A stretch of 64,000 bases of DNA from Azospirillum rugosum (GCF_017876155.1 NZ_JAGINP010000005.1:280784-344783); one strand, 5' to 3'. Positions 34,099 through 45,400 are shown, numbered from the stretch's first letter. Numbers and translations: made by a program. The notes: a model not told the origin generated them from the sequence alone.

Positions 34099-36480
34099 TT
34101 ACGCCGACCGCACCTTGTTCAGGAAGCCCTGGACTTCCGCGCGCAGGTGTTCGGCCTGGCGGGCGAGCGTGCGGCTGGCGTCCAGCACCGCGTCGGCGGC
34201 GCCGCCGGTCTTGCTGGCGGCGTGGGTGACCTCGGCGATGTGGCGCATCACCTGCTGGGTGCCCTCGGCGGCTTCGTTGACGTTCTGCGCGATCTCGCGG
34301 GTGGCGAGGCCCTGCTGTTCCATCGCCTGGGCGATGTCGGTCACGGTGCGGCTGATCGTCCCGACCGCGTCGGAGATGGTGCGGATCGCCTCCACGGCAC
34401 CGCCGGTCGCGGCCTGCATGTCCGCGACCTGGGAGGAGATCTCCTCGGTCGCCTTGGCGGTCTGGCCGGCGAGGTTCTTGACCTCCGTCGCCACCACGGC
34501 GAAGCCCTTGCCGGCCTCCCCGGCGCGGGCGGCCTCGATGGTGGCGTTGAGCGCCAGCAGGTTGGTCTGGCTGGCGATCTCGCCGATCAGGTTGACGACC
34601 TGCCCGATGCGCTGCGCCGCGTCGGCCAGCCCTTCGACGATGGTGTTGGTTTCCCGCGCCTTGCCGGCCGCCCCCATGGCCACCTGCGAGCTGGCGTTGA
34701 GCTGGCGCGAGATCTCGGCGATGGAGGAGGACAGTTCCTCCGCCGCGGCGGCGACCGTCTGGACGTTGGTGGAGGCCTGCTCCGACGCGGAGGCCACGGC
34801 GCTGGACTTGGCTGTGGTGAGCGCTGCGTCCGACGACATCTCCTGCGCGTCGCGGCCCAGGTTGCCGGCCGAATCGGTCAGCGACAGGACGACGCCGGAC
34901 ACCGCCTGCTCGAAGCCGGCGGCGAACTCGTTCATGGTGCGGCGACGGTCGGCGTCGATCTGCCGGCGCATCTCCTCCCGCTCGCCCTCCATGCGCCGCA
35001 TCTCCAGCGCGTTCTCCTTGAAGACGCGCAGGGCCAGCGCCATGGCGCGCAGCTCGTCCTTGCGGTCGGCACCGGGGATGTCGACGTCCAGGTCGCCTTC
35101 GGACAGGCGGCCCATGGCGCCGGTCATGGCGTGCAGGGGAAGCGTGATGCCGCGGTCGATGTACCAGGCCAGCATCAGGCCGAGCGCCAGCGACACCACC
35201 GCGCCGACGATGATCACGGTGCTGGCGTTGGCGCGCCCGTTCTCGCGGTCCTCGCGCTGGATGGAGACCAGCCGCGCCACCTGGTCGCTGACCGCCCCGG
35301 CCGCCTTGGCCATGGCGGTGGAGGCGGTGCGCTGGTTCTCGCTGGCCGCGACCAGCGCCGCGAATTCCCGGTCGAAGGCCTGGGCGGCGTCGGTGATCGC
35401 GGCGATCAGCGCGCGCCCTTCCGCGTCCACCAGGACGGCGCTGGCCTGTTTCGCCAGATCCAGCGTCTCCTTGACCGCCTCGGCGACCGTGGCCCGCGCC
35501 GCCGCGTCGCCGCCCAGCAGATAGTCGCGCTGGCCGAGCATGGCGGCCTGCGCGTTCTGGATCAGGCGCATCGCGACGCCGCGCAGTTGCACGGCCTCGT
35601 TCACCTCGCTCTGCGCGAAGCCGGCGGCCTCCTGGAGGGCGGCGGAAACCGAGCCCTGATTCTCCTGCATCTCGTGGGCGAGCTTCTGGATCTGCTGGGC
35701 GTGGGCATCCAGCCCCCGGCCCGACTCGGCCGCGCTGGCCTGATCCAGGGCGGCGCGGTAGTCGCGCACCGCGGCGACGATCTGCTTGGCCAGATCCTCG
35801 TCGTTGGTGCCGGCCAGATCCTTCTCGACGGTCTCGACGGTCGACAGCAGCAGCGCGACGGCGTCGCCCACGGCCTGCATGCCGGCCGGGTTGCGCGTGC
35901 GCAGGAACTCCGCCTGCAGGCGGCGGGCCTCCAGCACCGTCTCGATCAGCCGGTCGGCGCGGTCGGAGGTGTCGCGCGCCTGCCGGACCGCGTGCTCCGC
36001 GTCGCGCAGGCTGACCATGTTCTGGTCGTAGCGGTCGGACTGCTGGCGGCCGATCTTCTCCGCGATGTCCTTCAGGGCGCGCGCGCGGGCCTCCATGCCG
36101 TCGGTGCGGGCGCGGGCCTCCTTGTCCTGGGCGACGAAGTTGGCGAAGGCGGCGCGGTAGCCGTCGATGCCCGCCAGGATGTCGTCGAGCAGTCGGACGC
36201 TGCCGGCGTCGTCCAGCGCGCCCTTCGTCTCGCGCGCCTCGGCCCGCAGCGTCTCCAGCATGCCCGGCACGCTGGCGGCGGCGCGGGCGTCGCGCTCCGT
36301 CACGAAACGCGCCTCTTCGATGCGCACGGCTTTCAGGCGGGTGTCCAAATCGGCGGTGTGTGCTGCGACATCGACGCGCCCGGCGTAGGTGCGCAGGCTG
36401 CTCCAGCCCACGAAGGCCACAACCATCGTCAGCATAAGAACGGTCACAAACCCAAGCGCGATACGCTTTCCGATCGTCAT
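34099..36480 (-). CDS. Methyl-accepting chemotaxis protein
   Basis: 793 residues. Signal anchor at residues 5-27 ([20 protein letters not shown]), a large helical periplasmic domain of about 390 residues resembling a helical-bimodular (HBM) sensor, TM2 near 415-437 ([20 protein letters not shown]), a HAMP domain ([20 protein letters not shown]), then the cytoplasmic signalling domain with the hairpin tip [20 protein letters not shown] near residue 640. It senses an unknown ligand and signals to a CheA/CheW array. No C-terminal CheR-binding pentapeptide is visible. No other chemotaxis gene is near. The AT-richer leader upstream (36481-36560) likely holds its promoter. Confidence 0.92.
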   Translation of the reverse strand: MTIGKRIALGFVTVLMLTMVVAFVGWSSLRTYAGRVDVAAHTADLDTRLKAVRIEEARFVTERDARAAASVPGMLETLRAEARETKGALDDAGSVRLLDDILAGIDGYRAAFANFVAQDKEARARTDGMEARARALKDIAEKIGRQQSDRYDQNMVSLRDAEHAVRQARDTSDRADRLIETVLEARRLQAEFLRTRNPAGMQAVGDAVALLLSTVETVEKDLAGTNDEDLAKQIVAAVRDYRAALDQASAAESGRGLDAHAQQIQKLAHEMQENQGSVSAALQEAAGFAQSEVNEAVQLRGVAMRLIQNAQAAMLGQRDYLLGGDAAARATVAEAVKETLDLAKQASAVLVDAEGRALIAAITDAAQAFDREFAALVAASENQRTASTAMAKAAGAVSDQVARLVSIQREDRENGRANASTVIIVGAVVSLALGLMLAWYIDRGITLPLHAMTGAMGRLSEGDLDVDIPGADRKDELRAMALALRVFKENALEMRRMEGEREEMRRQIDADRRRTMNEFAAGFEQAVSGVVLSLTDSAGNLGRDAQEMSSDAALTTAKSSAVASASEQASTNVQTVAAAAEELSSSIAEISRQLNASSQVAMGAAGKARETNTIVEGLADAAQRIGQVVNLIGEIASQTNLLALNATIEAARAGEAGKGFAVVATEVKNLAGQTAKATEEISSQVADMQAATGGAVEAIRTISDAVGTISRTVTDIAQAMEQQGLATREIAQNVNEAAEGTQQVMRHIAEVTHAASKTGGAADAVLDASRTLARQAEHLRAEVQGFLNKVRSA

Positions 36481-36600
36481 GGCAATCGGGCTCCCCCGAG
36501 TTCAGCGGCGCCGCTTCCGCGGTTTTGATGCCTTGTCTTAACCTTATATGCCGCCAAGAATTAATTTCTGGTATGACCTGTGTCATTCATTGACACGCGG

Positions 36601-37803
36601 TCAGAAGCGGTCGGGCATCCAGGGGCTCGGTCCCGCGAAGACCAGGGAGGCGGTCGCCACGGCGTCGTCCCCGCCCTCCAGCAGCCCAACCTGACGGAGC
36701 AGAGCCGCACCCCTATGCCCACTGTAAAGTGTGGCGAGCGCGGCGACGTCCAAGGACAGCACGCCGGCGGGCGGAAGCGTGACAGGCCCGGAAACACGTT
36801 GGACGCCGCCGCGGCCGCCGGACACGAAAAGCCGGAAAAGCCCGCCGTTGGCGGGAAACAGCGGGTCCGCGACGTCGAGAAGAAGCTCCGCGGTCAGCGC
36901 CGCCGGGTAGCCGCGGGTGCTGAGCGCGCGTTCGACGTCCAGGATTCGAAGCAGCCACTCCTCGCGCGCGTCCACGGCGACGCCGCCGGCAGCGGCCGGC
37001 GCGGGGGCGAGCAGAGCCAGCGGGTCGTCCGGCCCGCCGCGCCAGCGCAGCCGGTCGACCTGCGCCCGGTAGCCCGCCAGGAAACCCAGCGCGAGCTTTG
37101 CTGCGCGGCGGCTGAGCAGGCAGATGTCGGCGACGACCAGGCTGCGACGTTTTGGCGCACCGACGGCAACGTAGCCTTCCGGACCGTCCGGACCGTTCAG
37201 GAGGAAGAGGTCGGACGGCTCGCCATCCGGGCAGAGGGCGAAGCTCCACAGCCCCTCGTTGCGTTCCACCAGTCCGTTGCCGGTTTCCAGCACGCGCCGG
37301 CGCAGCGCCGCCAGCGGAGTCGCGTCCCGGGGGGCGGCGCGCATGACGGTGCCGTCGCCCGGCGGAGGTCCGTCGAGCAAGGCGGCGGGCGGCGCGCTCC
37401 AGTCGAAGGACACCCCGCCCCGGCCGTAGCCGGCCCTGGCGTAGAGCGCAAGAGTCGCAGGATAGAGAACGGAGAGCGCGGCGCCGGACGCGCGGGCCTC
37501 CTCCAGAACGCCGCGGACCAGGGCGGAGCCGTGCCCCCTCCCCCGCGCCGCCGGGTCGACCGCGACGGCGGCAACGCCATGGGCCGGCACCGGGCGCCCG
37601 CCGAACCACTGGTCCATCGGCCAGACGGCGGCGCAGCCGACCAGTTGCCCGTCGCGGCGCAGGCCGCGCAGCACGTCGGTGCCGAACAGAGCGATGGACC
37701 GCTCGAAATTCTCCCGCGGGATGCCGAAGCCCTGGCGGACCAGGGCCGCGGCGGCGTCCAGATCGGCGGGAGAGAGGGGGCCGAAATCCATGCGCACCGC
37801 CAT
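36601..37803 (-). CDS. Eis-type GNAT N-acetyltransferase
   Basis: 400 residues. GNAT domain with acetyl-CoA motif AVDPAARGRGHGSALVRGVL and ALYARAGYGRGGVSFDWSAP; a second GNAT-like half; and a C-terminal SCP2-like domain ending in PSPWMPDRF. The C-terminal carboxylate is catalytic in Eis. It likely acetylates amines. The start ATG 37803 is favoured over 37791, although the RBS is weak in both cases. It lies directly behind the repeat element at 37814-38009. Confidence 0.82.
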   Translation of the reverse strand: MAVRMDFGPLSPADLDAAAALVRQGFGIPRENFERSIALFGTDVLRGLRRDGQLVGCAAVWPMDQWFGGRPVPAHGVAAVAVDPAARGRGHGSALVRGVLEEARASGAALSVLYPATLALYARAGYGRGGVSFDWSAPPAALLDGPPPGDGTVMRAAPRDATPLAALRRRVLETGNGLVERNEGLWSFALCPDGEPSDLFLLNGPDGPEGYVAVGAPKRRSLVVADICLLSRRAAKLALGFLAGYRAQVDRLRWRGGPDDPLALLAPAPAAAGGVAVDAREEWLLRILDVERALSTRGYPAALTAELLLDVADPLFPANGGLFRLFVSGGRGGVQRVSGPVTLPPAGVLSLDVAALATLYSGHRGAALLRQVGLLEGGDDAVATASLVFAGPSPWMPDRF

Positions 37804-37813
37804 GGTCAACAAT

Positions 37814-38009
37814 TCCCTCTCCCGCCTCTCGCGCCCGCTTGCGGGCGCTGACGGCGTCAGGTGGCCTTTTGGCTGCCGAGAGCCCCGGGAGAGGGTGCAT
37901 GACCCTCTCCCCTCCGGGGAGAGGGCAGGGTGAGGGGGTCCCGCCACCTTGGTACGTCCGGCAAACGCGCAACCCCCTCACCCTAACCCTCTCCCCAGAG
38001 GGGAGAGGG
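37814..38009. repeat. CTCCCC-type compound repeat (copy 2)
   Basis: Contains GCGGGCGCTGACGGCGTCAG, CGTCCGGCAAACGCGCAACC and CCCTCACCCTAACCCTCTCC, shared with 23531-23708, plus two CCCTCTCCCCT hairpins. It lies between two minus-strand genes. Confidence 0.8.
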
Positions 38010-38022
38010 AATAGGAGGGTCC

Positions 38023-39678
38023 TCAGCCCTTCGCGCCGTTCAGGGCGCGCGCCTGCTCGCGCAGGACGTACTTCTGGATCTTGCCGGTGGAGGTCTTCGG
38101 CAGGGCGGTGAAGACCACCGTGCGCGGGCACTTGAAGTGGGCCAGATGCTCGCGGCAGTAGGCGATCACCTCGGCCTCGGTCAGGGTCACGCCGTCCTTC
38201 AGCGTGACGAAGGCGCAGGGCGTCTCGCCCCACTTCTCGTCGGGACGGGCGACCACCGCGGCCTCGACGATGTCCGGATGCTTGTAGAGGACCGACTCGA
38301 CCTCGATGGTCGAGATGTTCTCGCCGCCGGAGATGATGATGTCCTTGGAGCGGTCCTTCAGCTCGATGTAGCCGTCGGGGTGCCAGACGCCGAGGTCGCC
38401 GGTGTGGAACCAGCCGCCGGAGAAGGCCTCCTGCGTGGCGCGCGGGTTCTTCAGGTAGCCCTTCATGACGGTGTTGCCGCGCATGAAGATCTCACCCATC
38501 GTCACGCCGTCCTTGCGGGTCGGCTGCAACGTGTTGGGGTCGGCGACCATCAGCCCTTCCAGCGTGGCGTAGTTGACGCCCTGGCGCGCCTTCAGCGCCG
38601 CGCGCTCCTCCAGCGGCAGGTCGTCCCAACGCTCATGCCAGGCGCAGATGGTGACCGGGCCGTAGACCTCCGTCAGGCCGTAGACGTGGGTGACCTCGAA
38701 GCCCAAGCGCTCGATCTTCTCGATCACCGCGGCGGGCGGGGCGGCGCCGGCGGTCATCATCTTCACGCCGCGCGGAATCTCGCGCTTCTGCTCCTCCGGC
38801 GCGTTGACGATCAGGCCCATGATGATCGGCGCGCCGCACATGTGGGTGACGCCCAGGTCGGCCAGCGCGTCGTAGATGCCCTTGGCCGAGATGGTGCGGA
38901 TGCAGACGTTGGTGCCGGCCATCGCCGTGACCGTCCAGGGGAAGCACCAGCCGTTGCAGTGGAACATCGGCAGGGTCCACAGATACACGGGGTGGTGCGG
39001 CATCGCCCAGGTCAGCACGTTGCCCATGGCGTTCAGGTAGGCGCCGCGGTGGTGGTAGACGACGCCCTTGGGGTTGCCCGTGGTGCCCGACGTGTAGTTC
39101 AGCGCGATGGCCTGCCACTCCCGCGCCGGCATCGGCCAGTCGAAGGCGGGGTCGCCGGTTTCCAGGAACTGCTCGTAGGTCTGCTCGCCGATCAGCTCGC
39201 CGCCCTTGGCCTGCGGGTCGTCGATGTCGATGACGATGGGGCGGCGCTTGGGCTCCAGCATATGGATGGCCTTGCCGATCACGCCGGAGAATTCCCGGTC
39301 GGTCAGCAGGATCTTCGCCTCGCCATGCTCCAGGATGAAGGCCAGCGCCTCGGCGTCCAGGCGTATGTTCAGCGCGTTCAGCACGGCGCCGGCCATCGGC
39401 ACGCCGAAGTGGGCCTCGAAGGCCTCCGGCGTGTTGGGGGCCATGACCGCGACCGTGTCGCCGAGCCCGATGCCGCGCTTGGTCAGCGCCGAGGCGAGCC
39501 GCACGCAGCGCTCGTAGGTCTCCGCCCAGGTGCGGCGGACCGGGCCGTGGATGACGGCGGTGCGCTGCGGGTAGACGGCGGCGGTGCGGCGCAGGAAGGA
39601 CAGCGGCGACAGCGGCACCGTGTTGGCCGCGTTCTGGTCCAGGTCGGTCTCGTAAGGGTTGTGGCGGGCGTCGGTCAT
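38023..39678 (-). CDS. AMP-dependent acyl-CoA synthetase (DmdB / medium-chain type)
   Basis: 551 residues. ANL adenylating enzyme with the P-loop YTSGTTGNPKGVVYHHRG, LPMFHCNGWCFPW, the A5 motif VTHVYGLTEVYGPVT, the hinge WFHTGDLGVWHPDGYIELKD with RSKDIIISGGENIS, and the catalytic lysine LPKTSTGKIQKY. The HCNGWCFPW motif fits the 3-methylmercaptopropionyl-CoA ligase / medium-chain fatty-acid group (DmdB-like); the real acid is not assigned. RBS GGGAGGCCCCG before ATG 39678. Probably soluble and monocistronic. Confidence 0.88.
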   Translation of the reverse strand: MTDARHNPYETDLDQNAANTVPLSPLSFLRRTAAVYPQRTAVIHGPVRRTWAETYERCVRLASALTKRGIGLGDTVAVMAPNTPEAFEAHFGVPMAGAVLNALNIRLDAEALAFILEHGEAKILLTDREFSGVIGKAIHMLEPKRRPIVIDIDDPQAKGGELIGEQTYEQFLETGDPAFDWPMPAREWQAIALNYTSGTTGNPKGVVYHHRGAYLNAMGNVLTWAMPHHPVYLWTLPMFHCNGWCFPWTVTAMAGTNVCIRTISAKGIYDALADLGVTHMCGAPIIMGLIVNAPEEQKREIPRGVKMMTAGAAPPAAVIEKIERLGFEVTHVYGLTEVYGPVTICAWHERWDDLPLEERAALKARQGVNYATLEGLMVADPNTLQPTRKDGVTMGEIFMRGNTVMKGYLKNPRATQEAFSGGWFHTGDLGVWHPDGYIELKDRSKDIIISGGENISTIEVESVLYKHPDIVEAAVVARPDEKWGETPCAFVTLKDGVTLTEAEVIAYCREHLAHFKCPRTVVFTALPKTSTGKIQKYVLREQARALNGAKG

Positions 39679-39887
39679 CGGGGCCTCCCTTCAGCCTCTC
39701 GCAAGGGTGTCCCGCCGGGTTTGGCCATGGCAGTCGCTTTGGCGTCCCGGCGGCTGTGTTGCCGAGAGTCTTGCCAGAGAAGCCAAGGGCTTGGAAGGGG
39801 GCAGCGCCGCCATTGCGCGGACGTGTCGCGGGGCGATCCGCCCGCGTCAATGCGCCCGATTGACCAAGCCTTCCGAAGTGGGGTGCC

Positions 39888-40370
39888 TTACCCTTTTCGC
39901 ACCACCTCCACGCGACCGCCGGTCATGCTGACCAGCTGGGCGGGGGTGAGCTGGAAGACGGCGTTGGGGGTGCCGGCGGCGGCCCAGATCGTCTCCAGCG
40001 CCATCAGGTCGGCGTCGATCAGAACCAGCGGCGGCACGGCGTGGCCGATCGGGGGCACGCCGCCGATGGCGAAGCCGGTGCTATCGCGCACGAAGTCGGG
40101 ATCGGCGCGCTCGATCTTCTCCCCGATCAGCCGGCCGACCGCCTTTTCGTCCACGCGGTTGGCCCCGCTGGCCACCACCAGGACCGGGCGCCCGCTCTCC
40201 TTGCCGCGGAAGATCAGGGATTTGGCGATCTCCGCCACGCTGCAGCCGACGGCGTTCGCCGCGTCCTCCGACGTGCGGGTGCTGCCCTCATGCTCCACCA
40301 CCCGGTGGCCGAGGCCGATCTGGTCGAGAAGGTCCTGAACGCGGCGGGCGGAGGGGCTGAGGTCGGTCAT
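39888..40370 (-). CDS. YbaK/EbsC-family aminoacyl-tRNA deacylase
   Basis: 160 residues, the normal size of a free-standing trans-editing enzyme. Motifs: GCSVAEIAKSLIFRGKE with the catalytic lysine, VLVVASGANRVDEKAVGRLI, and GFAIGGVPPIGH. It hydrolyses mischarged aminoacyl-tRNA in the cytoplasm. Minus strand, 9 nt after proC, so probably co-transcribed with proC and ybjN. Confidence 0.92.
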   Translation of the reverse strand: MTDLSPSARRVQDLLDQIGLGHRVVEHEGSTRTSEDAANAVGCSVAEIAKSLIFRGKESGRPVLVVASGANRVDEKAVGRLIGEKIERADPDFVRDSTGFAIGGVPPIGHAVPPLVLIDADLMALETIWAAAGTPNAVFQLTPAQLVSMTGGRVEVVRKG

Positions 40371-40379
40371 GGCGCCCTC

Positions 40380-41210
40380 TTACCGCGCCAGTTCTTGCGA
40401 CCGGCGGGTGGCGGCGGCGATGGCGCGGTCCATCAGGGGCTGGAGGCCGTCGCCGGCCATCAGCACGTCGAGCGCGGCCTGAGTCGTGCCGTTCGGGCTG
40501 GTCACTGCCTTGCGCAGGTCGGCGGCGGGGGTCGGGGACTGGTGCATCAGCTCGCCCGCGCCCGCAACGGTGGCCCGCGCCAGACGCATGGCAAGCTCCG
40601 CCGGGAGGCCGGCGGCCTCGCCGGCCTTGGCCATCGCCTCGACCATCAGGAACACATAGGCCGGGCCGCTGCCCGACACGGCGGTGACCGGGTCCAGCAG
40701 CAATTCGTCCTCCACCCAGGCGACGTCGCCGACCGCGCGCAGCAGCGCGTCGCACAGCGTGCGCTGGGATGGCGTGACGGCGGCGTTGCCGACGGCGACG
40801 GTCATGCCGCGTCCGATGGCGGCCGGGGTGTTGGGCATGGAGCGCACGATCGACAATTCGGGGGCCGCCGCATCCGCGCCCAGCAGCGATTCGAAGGACC
40901 CGATGGTCTTGCCGGCGGCAATGGACAGGAAGACGGTGCCGGGGCGGACCAGCGGGCGGTAGCCCGGCAGGACCGTGTCCATCACCTGCGGCTTCACCGC
41001 CAGGACGACGACGTCAGGCACGAAACCGGAGGGCAGGTCGGCGGGGCCGGTCGCGGCGGAAACGGCGGGGTTGCCGCGCACGCTCTCCGGCAGGCCCGAC
41101 GGCTCCACCACCACGACGCGCGACGCGGTGCCGGCGGCCAGCCAGCCGTCCAGCATGGCGCCGCCCATCTTTCCGCAGCCGACCAGAAGCAGCGCGCAGC
41201 CTTCCGACAT
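40380..41210 (-). CDS. proC: Pyrroline-5-carboxylate reductase
   Basis: 276 residues. Makes L-proline from P5C with NADPH. N-terminal Rossmann motif LLLVGCGKMGGAMLDGW; VVVLAVKPQVMDTVL; MPNTPAAIGRGMTVAVGN; the helical dimerisation domain with VTAVSGSGPAYVFLMVEAMA and KAVTSPNGTTQAALD. Length and motifs fit fully. It lies 4 nt behind the ybjN-type gene, which often neighbours proC in Alphaproteobacteria. Confidence 0.95.
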   Translation of the reverse strand: MSEGCALLLVGCGKMGGAMLDGWLAAGTASRVVVVEPSGLPESVRGNPAVSAATGPADLPSGFVPDVVVLAVKPQVMDTVLPGYRPLVRPGTVFLSIAAGKTIGSFESLLGADAAAPELSIVRSMPNTPAAIGRGMTVAVGNAAVTPSQRTLCDALLRAVGDVAWVEDELLLDPVTAVSGSGPAYVFLMVEAMAKAGEAAGLPAELAMRLARATVAGAGELMHQSPTPAADLRKAVTSPNGTTQAALDVLMAGDGLQPLMDRAIAAATRRSQELAR

Positions 41211-41214
41211 GACC

Positions 41215-41718
41215 TTACGCCTCGCCCACGGTGTCCAGGATCGCGGCGGACACCGCGTCCGACGCCGACTTGCCGCCCCAGATCACGAACTGGAAGGCGG
41301 GGTAGAAGCGCTCGCACTCCGACAGCGCGATCTCCACGAGGTCTTCCAGCTGCTCCACCGTCGCCCCGCGCGAGCCGCGCAGCAGCATGGTCTGGCGGAA
41401 CATCGGCGTGTGCTCCTCCGAGCAGACGTCGAAATGGCCGAGCCACATGCGCGCGTTCACCTCGGCCAGCAGGTCGTTGGCCGCGGACCGGCGCGCGGAG
41501 GGCACCTTCATGTCGAACTGGCAGGAGAACTGCATCGCGCTGACGTCGGGCTGCCACACGAAGTAGAGCCGGTAGTCGCACCAGCGCCCCCCGATCTCGA
41601 CGACGAGTTCATCCTCGCTGGCCCGCTCGAAAGGCCATTCGTTGGCGGTGACGATCTCCTCGACGATGTCCAGGGGATTGTGGGCGGAAGAGGGAGTGTC
41701 GACGGCAACAGCCGACAT
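41215..41718 (-). CDS. YbjN-domain protein
   Basis: 167 residues of the DUF1790/YbjN family: NPLDIVEEIVTANEWPFERA, DYRLYFVWQPDVSAMQFSCQ, RMWLGHFDVCSEEHTPMFRQ and EIALSECERFYPAFQFVIWG. Soluble type III-secretion-chaperone-like fold; function unknown. The ATG at 41718 has a GGAGG 10 nt upstream. It leads the ybjN-proC-ybaK gene set. Confidence 0.9.
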   Translation of the reverse strand: MSAVAVDTPSSAHNPLDIVEEIVTANEWPFERASEDELVVEIGGRWCDYRLYFVWQPDVSAMQFSCQFDMKVPSARRSAANDLLAEVNARMWLGHFDVCSEEHTPMFRQTMLLRGSRGATVEQLEDLVEIALSECERFYPAFQFVIWGGKSASDAVSAAILDTVGEA

Positions 41719-41938
41719 GTCGGCATCCTCCTGTGAAGGCGCGGTGGACGTCACCGCCCCCAGGCCCCCGGGGCAAGGCCGGGCCCCCGGCTCATCAAGC
41801 CAAGAGCCAAAGCCCCGAGATATTGTGTCTGGCGGCCGAAAGGCTACCACCGGAAGCACCGTGCCAAAAAGGATCAGGCCGGCGCAACTGGTTTTCGGCG
41901 GTGCGTCCGTGATGGATTCGTGACTGGCGGCGGCGGGA

Positions 41939-42325
41939 TCAGACCCCGGCGCCCGTCCCCGAGTCGTCACTTGAACCAGGGGACGTGCCGGTCGGCTTGC
42001 CCGCCACGCCGGAGGCCTGGCCGGGAGCGCGGCGGTGCGGGGCTCCCTCCTCGTGCCGCAGAGCGCGGTCGGCGAGCAGGGTGGCCACCGTCGCTTCCAG
42101 CGCGGTGATGCGCTCGGTCAGCGCCTCCTGCTCCTCGCGGGCCTTGGCGGCCATGGCGCGAACGGCCTCGTATTCCTCGCGGCTGACCACGTCCATCCGC
42201 GACAGCACGCGCTCGAACTGCTGGCGCATCTGCGCCTCGGCCTCTTCACGCAGGGACGACAGCGCGCCGAGCGCGCCACCCGCAACGCGGGCCAGATCGT
42301 CCAGAAGCTTGTTGTCCACCTGCAT
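41939..42325 (-). CDS. ubiK: UbiK-family accessory factor (BMFP)
   Basis: 128 residues. N-terminal MQVDNKLLDDLARVAGGALG and ALSSLREEAEAQMRQQFERV, then a coiled coil containing VSREEYEAVRAMAAKAREEQ and ALTERITALE, as in UbiK/YqiC, which assists ubiquinone biosynthesis and interacts with lipids. The alphaproteobacterial protein has a longer Gly/Ser-rich tail (about 30 residues, low complexity). The true start is probably ATG 42325; the frame extends to 42382 without family support. Confidence 0.82.
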   Translation of the reverse strand: MQVDNKLLDDLARVAGGALGALSSLREEAEAQMRQQFERVLSRMDVVSREEYEAVRAMAAKAREEQEALTERITALEATVATLLADRALRHEEGAPHRRAPGQASGVAGKPTGTSPGSSDDSGTGAGV

Positions 42326-42433
42326 CGACTCAAAATCCGGGTTTCGTTGGCACATTATGGGACCCACCCCGCAGAACTTCAACGGGCTTGGGTGCGATGC
42401 GTCACGGGCGCGCCGCGTTCGGGGCTGGCCGGA

Positions 42434-45400
42434 TCACCGGCGCAGCCCCTCGAACAGCCCCTTCAGCAGCGTGTCGGGCTTCACCGGCGCGCCATCCCCG
42501 CCGGCGCCGGGAATCGGCACGTCCTTCGGGATCACGCGGTTCAGAAGGCCCTCGGCGGCGCGCCGGGCGAAATACTCCTGCACCTCCTGCATCTCGAAGG
42601 AGCGGGTCGGCTGGGCCAGCGGGCCGGTCAGCCGGACGGTCAGCGGCGGCAGCGCCTGCTCCGACAGGATGGTGACGCGCACGCGCATGTCGATGGACTT
42701 GGCCGGCAGGTTGACCTGCCCCACGCCGGAGGCCTGCCCGACGTCCGAGTCGAGCTTCAGGTCCTCGGTGCGCAGCACGCCCTGGTCCACCACGAAGGTG
42801 CCGTCCATCCGCGCGAACTGCGTCTCGCCGCCCTGGAGCCCGCCCATCACCGCGCCCAGCAGCTCCTGCGGGCGGTCGAGCCTGGTCAGGCGGTCGCGCA
42901 GGGCGCGCAGGTCGAAGCCGCGGATCACGCCGTCGCGCGCGCTGACCCGGCCCTGGCCGCTGAGGGCCCGCAGCAGCGCGTCGGTGCTGGTGCCGCTGGT
43001 GGCGAGAGTCGATTCGAGGTCCAGCGTGCCGCCGGTCAGGTCGAGCGCCCCGCCGCCGATGCCCCCATCCTTGAAGGCTTGGGCGAGCTTCGCCTTGACC
43101 AGCGTGATCGCGGCCTCCGCGGTCGGCGCCTGCCCGCCCGGCGCGGCAAGACGGCCGGTGATGCCCAACTGGCCGCCGAGCAGGCCGCCGTCGAATTGCT
43201 CCAGCGTCAGCACGCCGTTCTGCACGGCGGCGCGCAGGGCCGGCTTCTCGATTCGCGTCTCGCCCTTGACCAGCGCCGCGGAGGTCAGCGCCAGGCGGCC
43301 GTCGAAGCTGTTCAGCCAGCCGAAATCCAGGCTTCCGGAGTCGGCCGCCGGGGCGGGCGCGGCGCTCCCGGCCGGCGCCGGGCCGCCGGCGGGCGCGCCC
43401 GGCCGGCGGGACGCCGCGGCGGGGCCGGCGGCGAGGCGGTCGAGATCGAGGTCGCCGGTCTGGATCTCCGCGTCCACGCGCGGCTTGGCGCCGTTCAGGT
43501 CGGTGGCGGCGCGGCCGCGCAGCGAGGTGCCGGCGACGGTGCCCTGGATGTTGGCGAGCGTGAAGGCCTTCTTGGTCCCCGCCAGCTCCGCGTAGAGGTC
43601 CATGGCGCCGTAGGCGGCGGCCTCCGCGCGATTGGAGAGGAGTGCCGCGAGCTGACCCAGTTCCGGGTGCCTGGTGCGCAGCTTCAGGTCGGCGGAGGGG
43701 TTGTGCTCCAGGTTCAGGACCGTGCCGCCGGCCTCCAGGTTGCCGCCGACCGCGTCCATGGACAGCTCCACCGCCAGGCGGTCGGCGTCGCCGGACAGGC
43801 GCGCCTGCGCCTTGACCGGGCCGATCTTCTCCGGATCGGGGGCGCCGGCCGGCCAGGACACGACCCGCGACAGGCCGTCGAGGCTGGCCGCCTCCACGTT
43901 CAGCGTCAGGTGCGCGCCGCGCAGGGGGGCGATCCCGGCGGCCTGCCCGTCCAGCCGGCCCTTCAGCCCGGCAAAGTCCTCGACCGTGGCCTGCTTGACC
44001 GACAGCGCGCCGCCGGCCGCCGTGGCGTCGAGGTGCAGCCCCGTCGCGGGCAGGCCGCGCACGGTCAGCTGCCCGACGGTCAGGTCGAGGTTGGCGTCCA
44101 CCGAGGCGAGCAGGCGCGCGGGCGTCATCGGCTGACGGGCGTTGCCATTGGCGCTGGCGGCGGCGTTGCCCTTGCCGTTCGCCGGCGCGGCACCCGCGGG
44201 CGCCGCGGCCCCACCGGCGTCGGCCGGCTGCGGCAGGTAGGCGTCGAGGTTCAGGCGGTCGAGGTCGAGCCGTGCGCCGAAGGCCGGGCGGCCGCGGTCC
44301 ACATAGGCGACGGCGCCGGACAGGCGGCTGGTGTCCACCCGCAGGTCGAGCCCGGAGACATCCACCCGCCCCGGCCGCCCCTGCACCTGGGCGGACAGCG
44401 AGGCGCGGCGCAGCCGGTCGGCCGGCACCGCGTGCACGTCCACCTTCAGCCACTCCAGCAGGGCGCGCAGGTTGTCGGCGTTCGCCTCCATCCGCAGGGT
44501 CAGCGCCGGCTGACCGTTGGCCGCCGCCAGCTCCCCCGCCGCCACGAAATCGGACCCGCCGGGCAGCAGCGCGCTGAAGCGGTCGATGTTGAGGGTGCCG
44601 CCGGACAGGTTCGCCTCCACCCGCCCCTGGCGCACGATCCCGCCGTTGTAGGTGATGGCGTCGACGGAGAGGTCGAGCTTGGCGTCCAGCCCCTCCGGCA
44701 GCGCGAAACTGCCGGGACGGCCGGCGGCGGGGCCGGCCGGGGCGGTCCCGCCGGTGGGCGCGGAGGCGGAGGGTGCCGCGCCGCCGGAGGTCCCGGCCCG
44801 GTCGAGCCCCCGGTCGAGCCAGCCGTCCAGGTCCAGGCGGTTGAGGCCCAGCGTCACCTCCGCCCGCGCCGGGCTGCCGGCCTCCGGGCCGCCGCTGCGC
44901 AGCGTCGCGGTTCCGGTGGCGCGCGTGTCGCCGAGCTGGCCTTCCAGGTTGGTGAAGCTGGCCCCGGCCGCCGAGGCCTCCACCGCCGTGCGGACGCTGA
45001 AGCTCTGCGCCAGCGCCGGGTTGGCGGCGCCATGACCACCAGCCGCCTGCCCGGCCGCCTTGCCGGTCAGGCTGTCCAGCGCGCGGGCGAGGTCGGCGCC
45101 CTCCACGCGCAGGTCGCCCTGGGCGCGCGAGCCGCCGCCGACCGGCGCCTTGGTGACGATGCCGGCGAATCGGAGGGTCGCGTCGGTGTCGGCCATGGAC
45201 AGCGCCGCGCGGACCTGCACCGCGGCGCCTTCGACGAGGCGGCTGACGAACATCTCCCCGCGCATGGGCACGCCGCGCGCGCGGAAGCTGCCCTGCCCCT
45301 GGAACGGGCCGGTGAAGCTGCCGGCGACGATGCGGGCGTCCAGGCGGTCCAGCGTCTCCGACCGGCCGGCGCGGGCGTCGCGGTAGAGGATGGTGCCGTT

